64,000 nucleotides of DNA from Mactra quadrangularis (taxonomy: Eukaryota > Mollusca > Bivalvia > Venerida > Mactridae): positions 40,798,917-40,862,916 of the forward strand of contig CM046298.1 in NCBI GenBank assembly GCA_025267735.1, read 5' to 3'. The notes below the pieces were generated by a model. It was given only the letters and a program-made list of their open reading frames with translations, had not been told where the DNA came from and did no database searches. Below, piece by piece: positions 26,917 to 39,136 of the stretch (within the stretch, counting starts at the first letter, position 1; each line of letters starts with the position of its first letter). The translations under genes were made by a program, and so were the position numbers.

Positions 26917-28991
26917 TGTAGAGTCCGTAGCCCCTGTTTTAAACTGTGTGCTGACTTAATATAAAGAAACATAGCTGCTGTTTTATTACGTTTTCTGTTT
27001 TTGGTTGTGCCATATAGGTAATGCAGGAAACGAATTAAATCAGAAGAAGAACAAAAAAAATCTAAAGACAAATAATTGCTGTCCGTAGCCCTGTAGAGTC
27101 CGTAGCCCCTACTATATTTATATCTTTTTTTCATACAGGACAATAATAATTTTTTTCTAATTGTCTTAGTTTCGTACTTTTGCTGACTAGCTATGCAACT
27201 AAATACTGTATGTCTTGACAATCTTCATTCTGTTGAAAATAATGTTAAATTTGACGTAATTTATGAATTTTCTGATAGATTTCTTTAATGGTCAAACTGA
27301 TACATTAGACATTTCAGAAGATACTTAAATATATATTTGTAGTGTTTGTAAGTTGAAGTTAATTGTTTTTTAAAGGATAATTACACTTAAAACCAAACAA
27401 TCCTCTTTAAATATGTGATAGAAAAAGATACTTGTGTGGTGTAGAGTCCGTAGCCCCATGTTAATTTTCACATAATTTATTCTTTTGTATTTTTACTCCC
27501 AAACTTATATATGTATAGAGATAACTTATTTGATAGATTTTTGTGTTGAAATATACATAGAAACAGGTTGAAAATTCAGGACTTCGTTTTGTTTTGACAA
27601 TTTATGTTACTAGGAGACACACAATTTTCATGTTTTCTCACGTAAAGTAATGGAATTGTTTCTTCCTATTACTGCTCATTTTTTCAAAAGTCAGAAAATT
27701 AATACTGTATCAAAAGAATATCATTCCACAGGTCAATTTACATTTAACTACTTTGTTCAATATACTAAATGCCGAATGAATGAATGATTATAGTTTTATA
27801 AGGGTCCGTCCGCTCCATAAGGATGCATTATGTGCAGACCCCGGGGTGTGACCTGTCACCCCTTAAAGATTGTTTTTGAGACCGAAATTATAGGTCAAAT
27901 TTTGTAAGACCCAATATAATAATATTGGGTTAAGTGATTACTTTGCCAAAGATGTTATAATTTAGTGTGCAAAAGAAAGGTAATCCCCTATTTTGCTAAT
28001 TCAGCACCGAAAGTATGGGAATTTTCCTCATAAGAATATTTAGCTTACCCAAGGCTTTGTTAACTTGATGAATTGTTTCATATGCCTGAGTATGTTTGAG
28101 TGCTGTTAGTTTTTTGTGGGATGTGTGTTGAGTGTGCTCGTGTGTGCTTGTTCAGGGTGTTATATGTATGCGTGAATTGGGTCATGACCTACTTTTATCT
28201 ATTTTTAGCTGTTGACCTACTGACCTATTTTACTTATACCGGGGTAATGCTGTGTTGCTTGTTTTGTGATTGTTGCCCAATAGCCAACCTGGGCTTTTGT
28301 TTTTTTCAATCATGCCTGTAAAAGCAGCGCCACCAGGAGGAAACAAAGAAAGACAGCCCCACGACCTTGGGCGCCCGAATCTGACAGACCGTCCAAAACG
28401 AAAGAGAAGCCCCCCCCCCCCCTCTTGGTTTCTGTGGCTATCTTGAATACATAGCCTGATCTAAATTGTAAGAGTGTAACTGTCTAGTTACTATTTTATA
28501 GTATTAGACTCGTTCATTTTGTTAAGTTTAAGTTTTTTGTTAAGTATGTAATTTCGTAAACCAAGAGAGGGTACCTGTCCCTGTCCCAGAGTGTATACTA
28601 AATACCATCAAGACAGTATGTAGAGTCCGTAGCCCCTGATGTCCATTTTATGATTTTCTTTATTGGGTCAAGAAACATGTGATTATTCATATCAAACTTG
28701 TTCTAAATGTGTTGTCTACATCTTGGAATACTTTCAAATATAAAAAATCAGTTTTGTTTCTTTTTTCTCATCTATATGTAAATTGAAACTTAACGGTCCC
28801 TGTGTATTTTGGGGTATTTGCACTTTTTACCTTGGTTAATGTTGCAGACAATGAGAGAGTGGGCGTAGATTTTCTTCCAAATTTTTAAGTACACGTTTAT
28901 TAAACTAAATAACAAATTACTTACAAGAAATATACATCTTTCTAATTTTTCGTGAGGTGATATGAATTACCATGTAGAGTCCGTAGGCCCC
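26917..28991 (+). repeat. Dispersed 18-bp box, TGTAGAGTCCGTAGCCCC, five copies plus a half copy
   Basis: Near-identical boxes lie at 26917, 27092, 27440, 28619 and 28973 (the last with an extra G). A shorter GTCCGTAGCCC at 27081 is fused to the second. All are on the + strand. Spacings are about 175, 348, 1179 and 354 bp. Flanks are AT-rich and only weakly alike, so the box is far better conserved than its surroundings. Confidence 0.85.
28090..28450 (+). other. GC-richer anonymous segment with short basic/proline-rich ORF
   Basis: This stretch is less AT-rich than its surroundings. It contains GT-rich text, then an ATG at 28314 opening an ORF of about 44 codons (begins MPVKAAPPGGNKERQ, includes RPKRKRSP) that runs into a poly-C tract and stops. 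It could be a fragment of a retroelement 5' region or an isolated exon. I cannot assign it. Confidence 0.3.
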
Positions 28992-29812
28992 TTGGCTACA
29001 TATATTCAACCGTACTTAACTTTTTTGTTTTACATGTTCCATCCAAGATCTTTTGGAAATTAGTGTCTAATAGACATGTCTTTATATTACTATAAAAGAT
29101 TCTGCACTCTGATGGGGTCTGAAAATTGCCATATGTGAGACTGAAGAGGTACCCTTTATCTTGGCTTTGCCGATATATCAACGTTAGTAGTGGTCAATTT
29201 ACATCGAACCTTTTACAAGAGAAAACCTCGGTGGCATTTTGTAACTATCCAATCTGAACAAATGGTTACTTCATGATATGTTTTTACTGCTTTATGTCAT
29301 GGCAACAGATATATCAATTATCATACTATCCTGTCTGCGGCTCTATGAAAAAAAAATATTTATTTCTTTGGTGCGTAGGTTTCTTGCAATAGGCTATTTA
29401 GAGATTGAAAAGGCTCTTAATACTGTTTAGATGTTTGTTTTTCTGAAAATATCAGAAGTAAATTAAAAAACCACATAACGCTAACAACATTTTTATACTC
29501 AAAAAATATCATACAATTCAACTACATGATATATTGCCGGTAACAGAACTCTTATCCATACAATACACCATGTTATAGTTCGCAGAACTGATTTATACTG
29601 AAGCGACATTATATAAAACTTCAATCGGAAGAATGAGCTAATTCATTTTAGGATCAGGTGAATATATACTAGTGGGTGATGATTTTGTTTGGGTATATTT
29701 TTGTAACTAGTTATTTTTTTTTAATAAAAATGTCGTTTCTTGTAATATCGTTTTTGATACTGTTCAAATGATCTATTTTATGACTTACCATGTATTTTTT
29801 GTTCAAGTTAGT

Positions 29813-30066
29813 TAAATAGAACGTTACATTCGTGACAAACATTTTAAAGTAAACTCACTTAAAGAACTTTTTGAATCTGTATCATCATATGCGATACTTA
29901 ACTTTTTGAAAGAAATAAATGTTTATAATAAGATATAGAGCTTTACATCATTAATTTCGTTAGAATTAATAGTATCATTGATTGCTTTCGGCGCGATATG
30001 ACCTTTTTGTGTTGGTGCGCCGTAAAACCCAAACAAACAAACAAACAAACAATAAATAGAACGTTA
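29813..30066 (+). mobile_element. 5'-truncated LINE copy 3 with 14-bp target-site duplication
   Basis: The insertion 29827-30052 starts inside the ORF2 end (reads IRDKHFKVNSLKELFESV), reaches a stop near KEINVYNKI, then the 3' UTR with CGGCGCGATATGACC, GGTGCGCCGTAAAACCC and five AAAC-type repeats. TAAATAGAACGTTA is duplicated at 29813 and 30053. It is the same family as 18984 and 24218. Confidence 0.92.
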
Positions 30067-30541
30067 GCATTAGTTGTCTGACAAAACGTGTTTGAGCGTT
30101 TTTAATGCCAATACATGTAATGTCTTTCTAACATAAATAGAATATCGTCATATCACGACAGTCTAGAACTGTTATTTATCTACTGTCGTGTGTATATATC
30201 ATATTTTATTATCTGAGACACAATATTAATATTATTTTCATTCAAATTTATTCACGATAGTTGTCTGTTAATATGCTTAAAGTATATACATTATATAAAA
30301 ACGTGACAGAACAGTCTGTATAAATATATTTTTGTTCGTACAATCATTATCAACAAGTGATCATTGTCGAGCAAGTTAAAAATTTTGAATTCTTTATAGA
30401 CTTATTTATGTATCCATGACAGTATAAAAGAACGAAAATATTGTATGTTCTATCAACTGTTATATTCTTGCATGCCGTATTCAGTAAGGGAGTTTTCTCT
30501 AATGTACAATTGCAGTGGAAAATGGCACAGACAATAGATAA

Positions 30542-30786
30542 TACGAATTAAGTTGTTTTTTTAACGTCGTATTCAACACATATATGGGTCATATATACGA
30601 CGGCCAGCTCTTCCTACTATAGGTTTCCTGGACACTTTTCTATCACCAGTACTAACTTAACCTACCACGAGGCCGACAACTCATGTATAGGGTATGACCT
30701 ACCGCGACCGGGTCTCGAACCCGCGATCTCCAGATTCAAAGTCAGACATACTAACCACTACGCCATAGTCGCGGCTACGAATTAAG
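30542..30786 (-). mobile_element. SINE-B copy with 11-bp target-site duplication
   Basis: Reverse-strand tRNA-derived SINE. The head at the right end reads (minus strand) TGGCGTAGTGGTTAGTA for the A box and GGTTCGAGACC for the B box. The tail at the left is GTGTTGAATACGACGTTAAA. The insertion 30553-30775 is flanked by TACGAATTAAG at 30542 and 30776. A tail-only fragment of the same family is at 59410. Confidence 0.92.
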
Positions 30787-30988
30787 GACAATCATATATG
30801 TGGGTTTAGTTGTTGACAGTATTATTAAATATTTGAATGTTAAATGGTGTTAGTTAGAGTGTATAACACCAGAACTTGATTATGATACCCCGCGTGCTTT
30901 AGCAACATTTAAAAATATTTTATGTATTGATGAAATGTTTCAAATGCAAACACACTACAACATTTTTAACTTTTCATTATTGCTAAGT

Positions 30989-31334
30989 AATCTATGGTCT
31001 GCCGCCCGGCTAGCTCAGTTGGTAGCACGCAAGTTTACTGATCGAGGGGTCGTGGGTTCGATTAACGGGTGGGACATACTTTCGTGGAGCTTGGTCATGA
31101 AATTATTTCTACGGCCATTCTCCCTCCTACCAATGATTTTTAATTATGTAGGGCAGTTGTCACTCACTGACGAAAGTATGCGCTTAGTAGTTGGTTAACA
31201 GATAAATCCAGAGATTTAGCCTTTCCAGGAGGAGTGAGTAGGTTGACTGACCGCCGTTATATGACCTATAAAATGTGTTGCTACGGCGTTAAACCCACCA
31301 AAAACAAAAACAAACAAACAAACAATCTATGGTC
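30989..31334 (+). mobile_element. SINE-A copy 3 with 11-bp target-site duplication
   Basis: Full-length copy with head, body and tail as in copy 1, and AATCTATGGTC duplicated at 30989 and 31324. The B box is slightly decayed (GGTTCGATTAAC). The open frame through it (about 30935-31198) is a read-through of the SINE and not a gene. Confidence 0.93.
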
Positions 31335-31794
31335 ATCATATTGAGTAATACTTTTATTATCCATAGCGGAAACATAAAGTATTCTACACGAGTACAAATC
31401 ACTTCATTTTATATAATTTGCAAATAATATTGTGGGTTAACGAGCTCATGTTGTTTTTTTATTTTCCCCAGTTTCCGTCAACGTTTTTTTTTATTTCTTT
31501 AATGATCTCGATAGAGTATTGTATAGATGGTTACAGTCCAGATATAGGTAATAAAGTTAATGTATACTAAAAATATTAGGACTCATAAAATGTTTATACA
31601 AGTAAAAAATTGCTGCTAAATGCAGCAAAGTGATTGTCACGGCAAACAAAAAAAGAATTATAAAGTATAATCTAAAGGTAACTCAAAAAGCATTATATTG
31701 AATTGTCATGTTAAGGTTTTTCAGTAATAAAAAGGTAACTTGTTATAAAACGTTTTCCTGTTCATATGTATTATTTTCGTTCCAAGAGCCTAGT

Positions 31795-31850
31795 AAGATT
31801 CTCGATACTAGTTAGATCGAGAATCTTGATAACCTTGGGGTACGAGAATG
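31795..31850. repeat. Hairpin repeat AAGATTCTCGAT, copy 1
   Basis: AAGATTCTCGAT at 31795 is perfectly inverted at 31816-31827 with a 9-base loop, followed by GATAACC and TACGAGAATGG. A related stretch (AAGATTCTCGAT, AATAACCTCTGGATACGAGA) lies at 63873-63916. Confidence 0.65.
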
Positions 31851-32989
31851 GTCTGGATCTAGACACCATCTTTAAGCCGACATGATGTTTGATTTCAGTT
31901 GGATTTATTTCCAGTAAATCATATTTGCATGACGCTTAAAAAGATTGGCAAAAGGGAAAACGTAGTCTTTCAGAACAGAAGCTATTTACATGACTTATCG
32001 CTTCTGTTCAGTCAAGTGCTCCTTACATTGATGATATGTCCTTACCAATCCGTGTGACTATTGGTTCCTAAAAGTGATCTGAATTAGGGACGATCGTTGG
32101 TCTCAGGGCAAAATGAAAATCAAAGTACATAAAAAGTGGCCTTTTAACCGCAACAGCTACTTCCCAAGAACAAAACATGACGTAACCGGTTTCAGACGTA
32201 AAGGTGCGTCATAATTATCATTAGAAAGTTCGTCCACAGATTAGCCCATACCGAACTGTCCAGAAGCAGTAGGATGTAGATTTGCTATACAAAATATTTT
32301 ATCTTTACATCTGCTCGATCTATAACCTGGTCCGTAACTATTACGCTCTAAAAATTAACTGGTCCGCTACACTTAATCATAGTTTGAAAAGATCGTCAAT
32401 TTTACTCAATTAAAGTAAGAATTAAAAGTCAATGTTACACGATTAGGCTTCTTTATTTATACAGTCCGATATAAAGGACAAAAAGGTATATCATTAAAAT
32501 ATTACATTAAAATCCTATCAAAATTGTTTTCAAATGATTAAGTCTCTAATAGTTGAAATATATAATATTTACAACAATATGTAATGAATCAATCGACGAT
32601 TCTTTTTATAGTTGAAATCTGCAAACTTATTTCTTAAAAAAATAATTTCGATAATAGTATTTATATATTTACATTTGAATAAATATTAATTGTAATTTCC
32701 CAAAACTCTATCAATCTTATCTTTTCAAATAAAATATTGGCAAATCTCAAATATATATCGACTATACACACATTATGATACATGTACGCATATTAGTCGA
32801 AAGGATTTGCGGAAATGTGTTGAAGTAAAACGCTGATTTTTCGTTTGTTGCACTGTTGATAGAAATATTGTTTATATGGTTTCCACAAAAAATGTTTTTT
32901 CTATGTAACTTTTAACGGGAATGCGCTGTACTATAACTGCATTAAAAAAAACAACAAATTTGTCGGCAGTAGAAATCGAAAGGATTTAT

Positions 32990-33057
32990 GTCACGTGACT
33001 TTTGCCCATTGCTATCAAAATATACCCATCACAATATCACGGCGTTGAGACGCCGTG
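32990..33057. promoter_or_regulatory. E-box palindrome and CACGGCGT hairpin (possible regulatory site)
   Basis: GTCACGTGAC (32990-32999) is a 10-bp palindrome around the E-box CACGTG. CACGGCGT at 33038 is inverted at 33050-33057 with a 4-base loop. The hairpin and palindrome are seen; a regulatory role is only a guess because no gene start is established nearby. Confidence 0.25.
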
Positions 33058-34800
33058 AAATCACAACTAAATCACATCCGTTGACTTTAAACATGTTGTC
33101 TCCTAGGATTAGTAAACTTATTACAATGTTGTTTTGCTGAAAAATAGATTTGTGTTTCAAAATAAAGTATATAGAAATTATTGGTAGAATTTGGGGCTTT
33201 TTTACAAATTGAGTTTGAACAAAAACTGATTATGAGGGTGCTTCTGAGAGATGAAGAAATTTACATAAAATGTTCACAGGTATTAAATTAATTGAACTAC
33301 TGAGATTGTTGCTTTTTCTAGTTAAAATAAAACAGTGTTATCACAGTATTCATCAACTTGATATATCCTGTCAATAATGCCTTCCTATCAATAATGACTT
33401 CTTATCAATCATGACTTCTTGTATACACTAAGATTTTGTATTCGAGAACTATACAATACAAATCACCTGCTTTTCAAATGAACTTTAAACACCTGAACGT
33501 AACGTTTTCCCTGCGTGTTACCAAGTCTAATTTTGATATATTTTCTGAATGTTTGCCAATAAGTGATTTCAGAATATCACGTCTTGTTTTCTTTACACAC
33601 GCACACCTCCTAACTTAAATTACCAAATTTTCATAACTGTCTCAGCTTTGTTTCGTGATATACTTTAATACAGACTTATTTTCATTAGATCTTTCCGCAC
33701 TTTCAATATTTAGCTGTGATAGGTTCAAAGGTAAAATATGTTGAACCAAATTCATAATTCTTCCTTTGTTAACAAAATATCCGACAAAATTCTTTATCCT
33801 CTTTATACATTTTATAACATAATAAAATGTTAACATACATTTGCCATACTTCTGAAAAATATTGACTTTTCAATCTTTTCCACCGTCGAATGAATTTTCA
33901 ATTTTATATGATAAAATGTTTCGTGGATTCGAAGGTGTGTTCAAAAGAAATAGCATATTGCGATAGGTACTTAGTTGTTGAAATAATAAAATCTTAGGAA
34001 AGCTTTAAAACTTCTTTTTTTAATGTTTAATTGACTAGAAAAAGGATACGAGCAATCATTATGCGATAACAATAGAGCTGTGTAATGTTCTATAATTATA
34101 CTTTTTACATGAGGTTATGTGATGTAGATCTACACCCCTTGTTTAGATTGGTGTCTAATTAAGTTCTGATTTTAGGTGTGAAATGAAGTCTTTTATAGTC
34201 ATAGCAGATACATATTTAGTCGACTGATGTGCGTCTTTGTCAATAATTGTTAAAACTAGTACTTAATTTGGCATCAGAATATCACAATACAATTCAATAT
34301 ATTCTATTGATATTTAGTGCACTGTATGTTGCCTTTTGTATGTGACATACCAATTCAGTATTTAAAAAAATATACATATTGGCTATATATAATGAAATCA
34401 AAGTATTTTCCAATGTGTCTGTAGATAATAATTGTTATATCATTTGCAGGGAAAGTTGTATTTCCGATATTGAAGGAGATAATTTCCTCTCTCAGTTACA
34501 TATAATTGTTCTCTTATTTATATATCATTTTGTATACTAGTATAGCTAGCTGCTTCTTTCTTATCATCAATTGCGTTGTGTTGTTACAAATTGTTATACT
34601 TTATTAATTTTGTCTCGTTGTAAGAGTCCAACAATTTAAATGAGAAATCCCTACATGTCTGAGCTGTCTAAAATAACAGAGCTTTAAGTTTACATAGGGT
34701 AATATATGAAATTAAAAACAAAAATTCTGCTTTAAAAGTAAGTAAGTCCTTGAGCTAACATTATTGCTAGGTTGATTGTAACCTATAAAACATTTGTTTA

Positions 34801-35152
34801 AAGCTACAGTCCCATAAACATAAAAATAGCCGTGAGGGCACCGTACGGGCGCCGTGCGATCAAGCTCCGCAAGGACCCGTACGAACTCTTGCGTACCCGT
34901 ACGTACTGTTACGTTTTTACAATGATCTGTGAGATAAGCCCAGGATACACGTATCAGTTTCAAAGTCAAATCGTAAACACAATCGTGGCCGAGTATGAAT
35001 TAAACTACAAATCTTCCAGCTACGGCTCCGTATGAGTGTGTTGTTTTGTGCCATATGCGTACCGTCACCTTAGCACGCAAGGCTTCCAACGGCCTACGGC
35101 TGTCTGCACGTACGGGTCCGCAACAAGCCACGATTTTATGGGACTGAGGCAT
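34801..35152 (-). mobile_element. CGTACGG-rich MITE, copy 1
   Basis: A 350-bp element with terminal CAGTCCCATAAA at one end and its inverse TTTATGGGACTG at the other. It is packed with CGTACGG/CCGTACG and CpG-rich text, unlike the AT-rich surroundings. Copies in the opposite orientation lie at 53186 and 58069. The overlapping short ORFs on both strands are by-products of the shared sequence. Confidence 0.88.
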
Positions 35153-38100
35153 AAATTAAGTCCACATTATTCAACATTATCATATCTTCCAGTCTGAGTT
35201 TGGATGAACGATCTAGGATCTTTAGCCTTTTTGGTAATAAATGTCATTTCTTCACTGGACGTGTGTATTTATGTATTCTATTGCCGTCTGGGGTCATGGA
35301 ATTAATGCTTTATTGTAACAATGCTCTTTACTGTTTAACAATATGGAACGATATTCTGATATGCTTACGCATTGCCTTTTGCTTGCAATAAGGAAACAGA
35401 AGCCAGTTGTTTAAGTACATATTATTATAAGGCAGACATTTATGAGTAAATGCATTCCATAAACCTAAGTGTTCATTGTTTTGTACAGACTAGAAAAACT
35501 ATGTCAATGAATTATTGTCTAAGCTCAGCACAATTGGTATAAATCATATTCAGAAATGTTTTATGGATATAACATGATAAAACATTGATCACGTCTTTGT
35601 GTGGTTTGCATTGTCAGATGTAATAAACAGCTTTGTCTGATGGGATAATGACTGTTAGTTACAATTGACAAACATTAGTATGTTCTGATAAGTGAAAACT
35701 TAATATATTATGATAAACGGTACAAAATGACTGTTCTGCGTTGGGGGTTGCAGAACCCTGGACAATTTTGTTAAAGCATTCGTCATGTTCTTTTATTTGT
35801 ATGTAGTAGTCTTATGAAGAGCATCTATAATTTTTTAATCTCTATACTTTTAAGAATATTTTTCGTGGCATTCACAACGTTATGTAACTCGTCCAACCAA
35901 GGTTTATTGATAAACCACAATGGTAGAATTTGGTTATTTTTAAAGAGAAATCCGCATTGTAGAAGAATTAAAAACAGAATCTGATTTAAAAGTTCATGTT
36001 TATTGAAAACTATGCAATTGTGTAGGATTTTACAGTAGCCTAATTTTATCAAGGTGATTATCATTTAACCAAATACATGTTTGAAAATAAAGAAAGTATA
36101 GCAAATTATTTGATATTTAGTCGATATTTTTATTGGATTATGTCTTTTAATATAGTTATACATAGGTATATAGGTTTGCCACTTTCCATTTATTCAGCTC
36201 CTATCTTTTTCTGGCTTCTTAATTACATTTATTACACATAAATAAAAAATTATCACTTACAATTAAGTGCCACGTGATAGCAAATATGAAATGAGAATAA
36301 AACTTTCTAACACAAACCAGGGAGAAACTCAATTTGTGTCCCTCGACTTTTAGGATAACTAGAACAATTAGGAGCTGTTTTGAAACCATTAATTTACTTT
36401 ATTCAAAGACTTCAGCACAAAACAGTGCTTTTGGTCATAGAACATAATTATTTACATATATATACAAACAAGTAATAAATTACATCATAGAACAAATGTA
36501 TAAACATGAAGAATAATAAGACATACATGTCTTATATTTCAGATGAAAATTAAATAAATATGAATGTCTTTATAAACAAATATCAATTTCTTTGGAAACA
36601 GAATAATTTAAGTAATAATGTTATGGTTGAATATTGAATGTACTGAGTAAAAATATTATGGGACAGCTAATTCATTAAGAATGTTCCATGCGTTTAATGA
36701 ATGCTTCTTGAAGAAAATGTGCAATTTTTATTATGGTGTTATTTTTCTGTGAGGCCATTAAATTTGAAAAAAAAATGATATCAAGTTCTAGTTGAAGCAG
36801 GTCGTCGTGACCATACTCGTAAAATAGTTAATTGTTAATTAATACGTCATGTATAAAATACAAGTTTTGTTGTTGTTTTGACGAAGTGTGAAATAATGTT
36901 GTTTTCTTCTTCTAGTACACAAACATTAATAAACAACACTATTAATTATACCTGTTGTCATGTTGTTACGCAAAGTTATATAAACATTATTCATATAATT
37001 CTAACAGTGTAATTTTCTGACATTATATTAGTAATTGAAAGACAGTTGTATATTTATCATCGTGTCTTGGTATGAGGAAATACACTTTGATTAATGTATG
37101 CGGTGTCAAAACATCTAGTGTTTATAATTTAAATTACTCTTCTTACCAAAACGCTTGTTATACTCTGACCAATTGCATACACCAAATCCAAGTATTCAGC
37201 CATTCAAGAGTGGTTAACTTCTAGTATCGGTTCCGATACACATTTCATTTGTATGAAATTTCCAGTGTAGAATGAATTGCATTGCATTTTGACGGATCAC
37301 TTTACCTAGTTATGGAGCCTCCATGTGCAATCTTGCTCTCTTTTTTGCTGGTTAACAACAATAATCACAATATTGTAGTCAATCAAATACACATGTAATT
37401 TAATTGGTGATTTTTATTAATCAAATGATTGATAAGTATATTTTATAGACCACAAAACTAATCCACAATCGTCTTTTTCAAAAACATTGACAGTCTGTAT
37501 GCATTGAAACTCACATGTTTAGAGCAGCTGAAATGTACGGTACGGCACAGTTCAGCTGAGAAATGCACACCGACAAGTTTACAAAACAAATTTACAACTA
37601 AGCTTGGTTATGTAATGTACTGTTACATTGTTGTCTGTGTCTACTAGCTCTCCTCCGAATTATTCACATTTTTAATATACTTATGTTCACAGTTATATAA
37701 ATGTTGCATCCACTCTCCGAAAACAGATATCCTGTAGAGCGTTGTCGTACAGGCTCTCTACTTTCTCCGAGGAAGGTCACGTCGAGATGAACTTTGTTTC
37801 GACCAATCAATGCGTAGCTTTCATCTAGAGGAAAACACTATTAAACACAATTTGTCATTTTGATTTCGTAATTTCTATGTTTAGACCAAGATTTGCTTGC
37901 TAATTTAACCGCGGTAATATTCACAGTCTGCGATTGTGCGGATCATTTCAAATTGCGTGACGTAGACGATGTAAACAAGTTACGTATCATAACAATTTCG
38001 TCATGAATATTATGATGAGAAAAAGTCACCTGAACGTGACCTTCGTTTGGAAAAGGCCAGATCTAAATTAGCGAGTATGCGAGTGTAAAATTTTAGAAAG

Positions 38101-39064
38101 GGTTTTAATCAGATTGGAATTATACCCGCGTTAAAGATACATTTTTTATTTTGTTTTGCTCTGATGTTTATTTAAGCCGCTGCACAGTAAAGCATATTGA
38201 ATAATGTGAGCAGGATTGCCACACAGTAAAAAACAGATGCGTTTATTGAAATTTGCCCTTTTCTTAGTATACCAGATGAATCATTTCTTTTTTAACATTT
38301 AAGTGTACCTACTGGTATGCTTGTACGAGTCTTACGAAAACATGATTAATCAAAGAATTTACCTTGACCTAGATTTACTGCGTTCTTTTAATTTGTGACA
38401 GTTATTTTTAAAATATAAATGAGTTCTCTCTTGTTGAAAGCTTTTAGTCTATTGTCTTTAAGTTAAGCATCTTAAAATGTTATTATAGTCACGTACTTAT
38501 GAGAGAAGACCACGTGTTGACAGCTTAAGAATAGTAGTATACTTAGTAAATGTACTTATACTTTTATATTTCTACTTTTTATATGTTTCTAGAGAAGTGA
38601 TTGTCTATTTATTATGACACATCCATTTTAAAATGAATACAACATGCAAAGGCCGAAAGTTCAATCCACAGGTTACTTTAGATACCAACACTTGTTATTA
38701 GCGTCTTAACATTTTAACAAGGTGGCCTAGCTAGTGATAGAGAATGGCACTAGACATTTTTCATTAACCCTTGTTGGTTGCTCTCAGATTAAGATGCATT
38801 AACAAGAATTTGCCATTCTAATTGTTGCCATCAAAACATGACCATTAGAAAAATATGTACATATAGATATTTAAGCATCTGAATATTATTTTTCTGTTGT
38901 CATTTTTACAGGACAGACGTTTTACGACGTGACATTAAAGAAATGAGTCTATGTGTATATTCTCTGGGACACCAACATTTAAATTTTAGACGCCCATGTG
39001 GCGATCTTCTGTAAATATCTAGTATTTTAGCCCTGACTACACCAATATATTTTTATATTTTCAG
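35153..39064. other. Gap upstream of first RTK exon
   Basis: This stretch should lie within the RTK gene's first intron or promoter region, but I found no signal-peptide exon or clear start. A TATATAAA at about 37695 followed by moderately GC-rich text up to about 38080 was considered; its ATG reads only 13 codons. Confidence 0.4.
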
Positions 39065-39136
39065 TATGGATCTGTCCCCACACCTGACACTCTCTATACA
39101 TATACAAAGATTTGTGCAAATGAAAAATGTTACTCG
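39065..39136 (+). CDS. RTK exon 1 of those seen: start of Cys-rich module
   Basis: Bounded by a polypyrimidine-AG acceptor and a strong GTAAGT donor; 72 nt, phase 0 to 0. It codes 24 residues (begins YGSVPTPDTLY) with two cysteines (C17, C22). No stop lies in this frame, and the +1 frame with an ATG at the acceptor hits a stop after splicing to the next exon. No signal peptide is present, so at least one upstream exon must exist. The intron after it (1070 bp) holds the TGACGT minisatellite and its inserted MITE. Confidence 0.75.

Larger units (their letters stand above)
31335..34800. other. Gene-free sequence with two small hairpins
   Basis: No exon chain was seen. The part from 31785 to about 32350 is less AT-rich than its neighbours and may be a decayed element, but nothing in it is identifiable. 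Small hairpins are at 31795-31827 and 33038-33057. Confidence 0.5.

Noticed and set aside
26895..27221. 108-codon minus-strand frame
   Set aside because: Crosses two copies of the 18-bp box, has low-complexity Lys/Ser-rich content and no family resemblance.
26917..28991. CRISPR-like array from the repeated 18-bp box
   Set aside because: Eukaryotic AT-rich context, irregular spacing of hundreds of bases and no uniform spacers or cas genes.
30935..31198. 87-codon frame containing AARLAQLVARKF-like text
   Set aside because: It is read-through of the SINE-A head and body (copy 3).
10400..34300. Recurrent TTGCCAATAA phrases (for example about 10425, 17245, 33553) as a repeat family
   Set aside because: Flanks do not align convincingly by eye. 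The word alone is too short in AT-rich DNA.
37690..37860. Promoter and first exon of the receptor (TATATAAA then an ATG at about 37789)
   Set aside because: The ATG reads only 13 codons, no donor gives a signal peptide, and there is no frame link to exon 39065.
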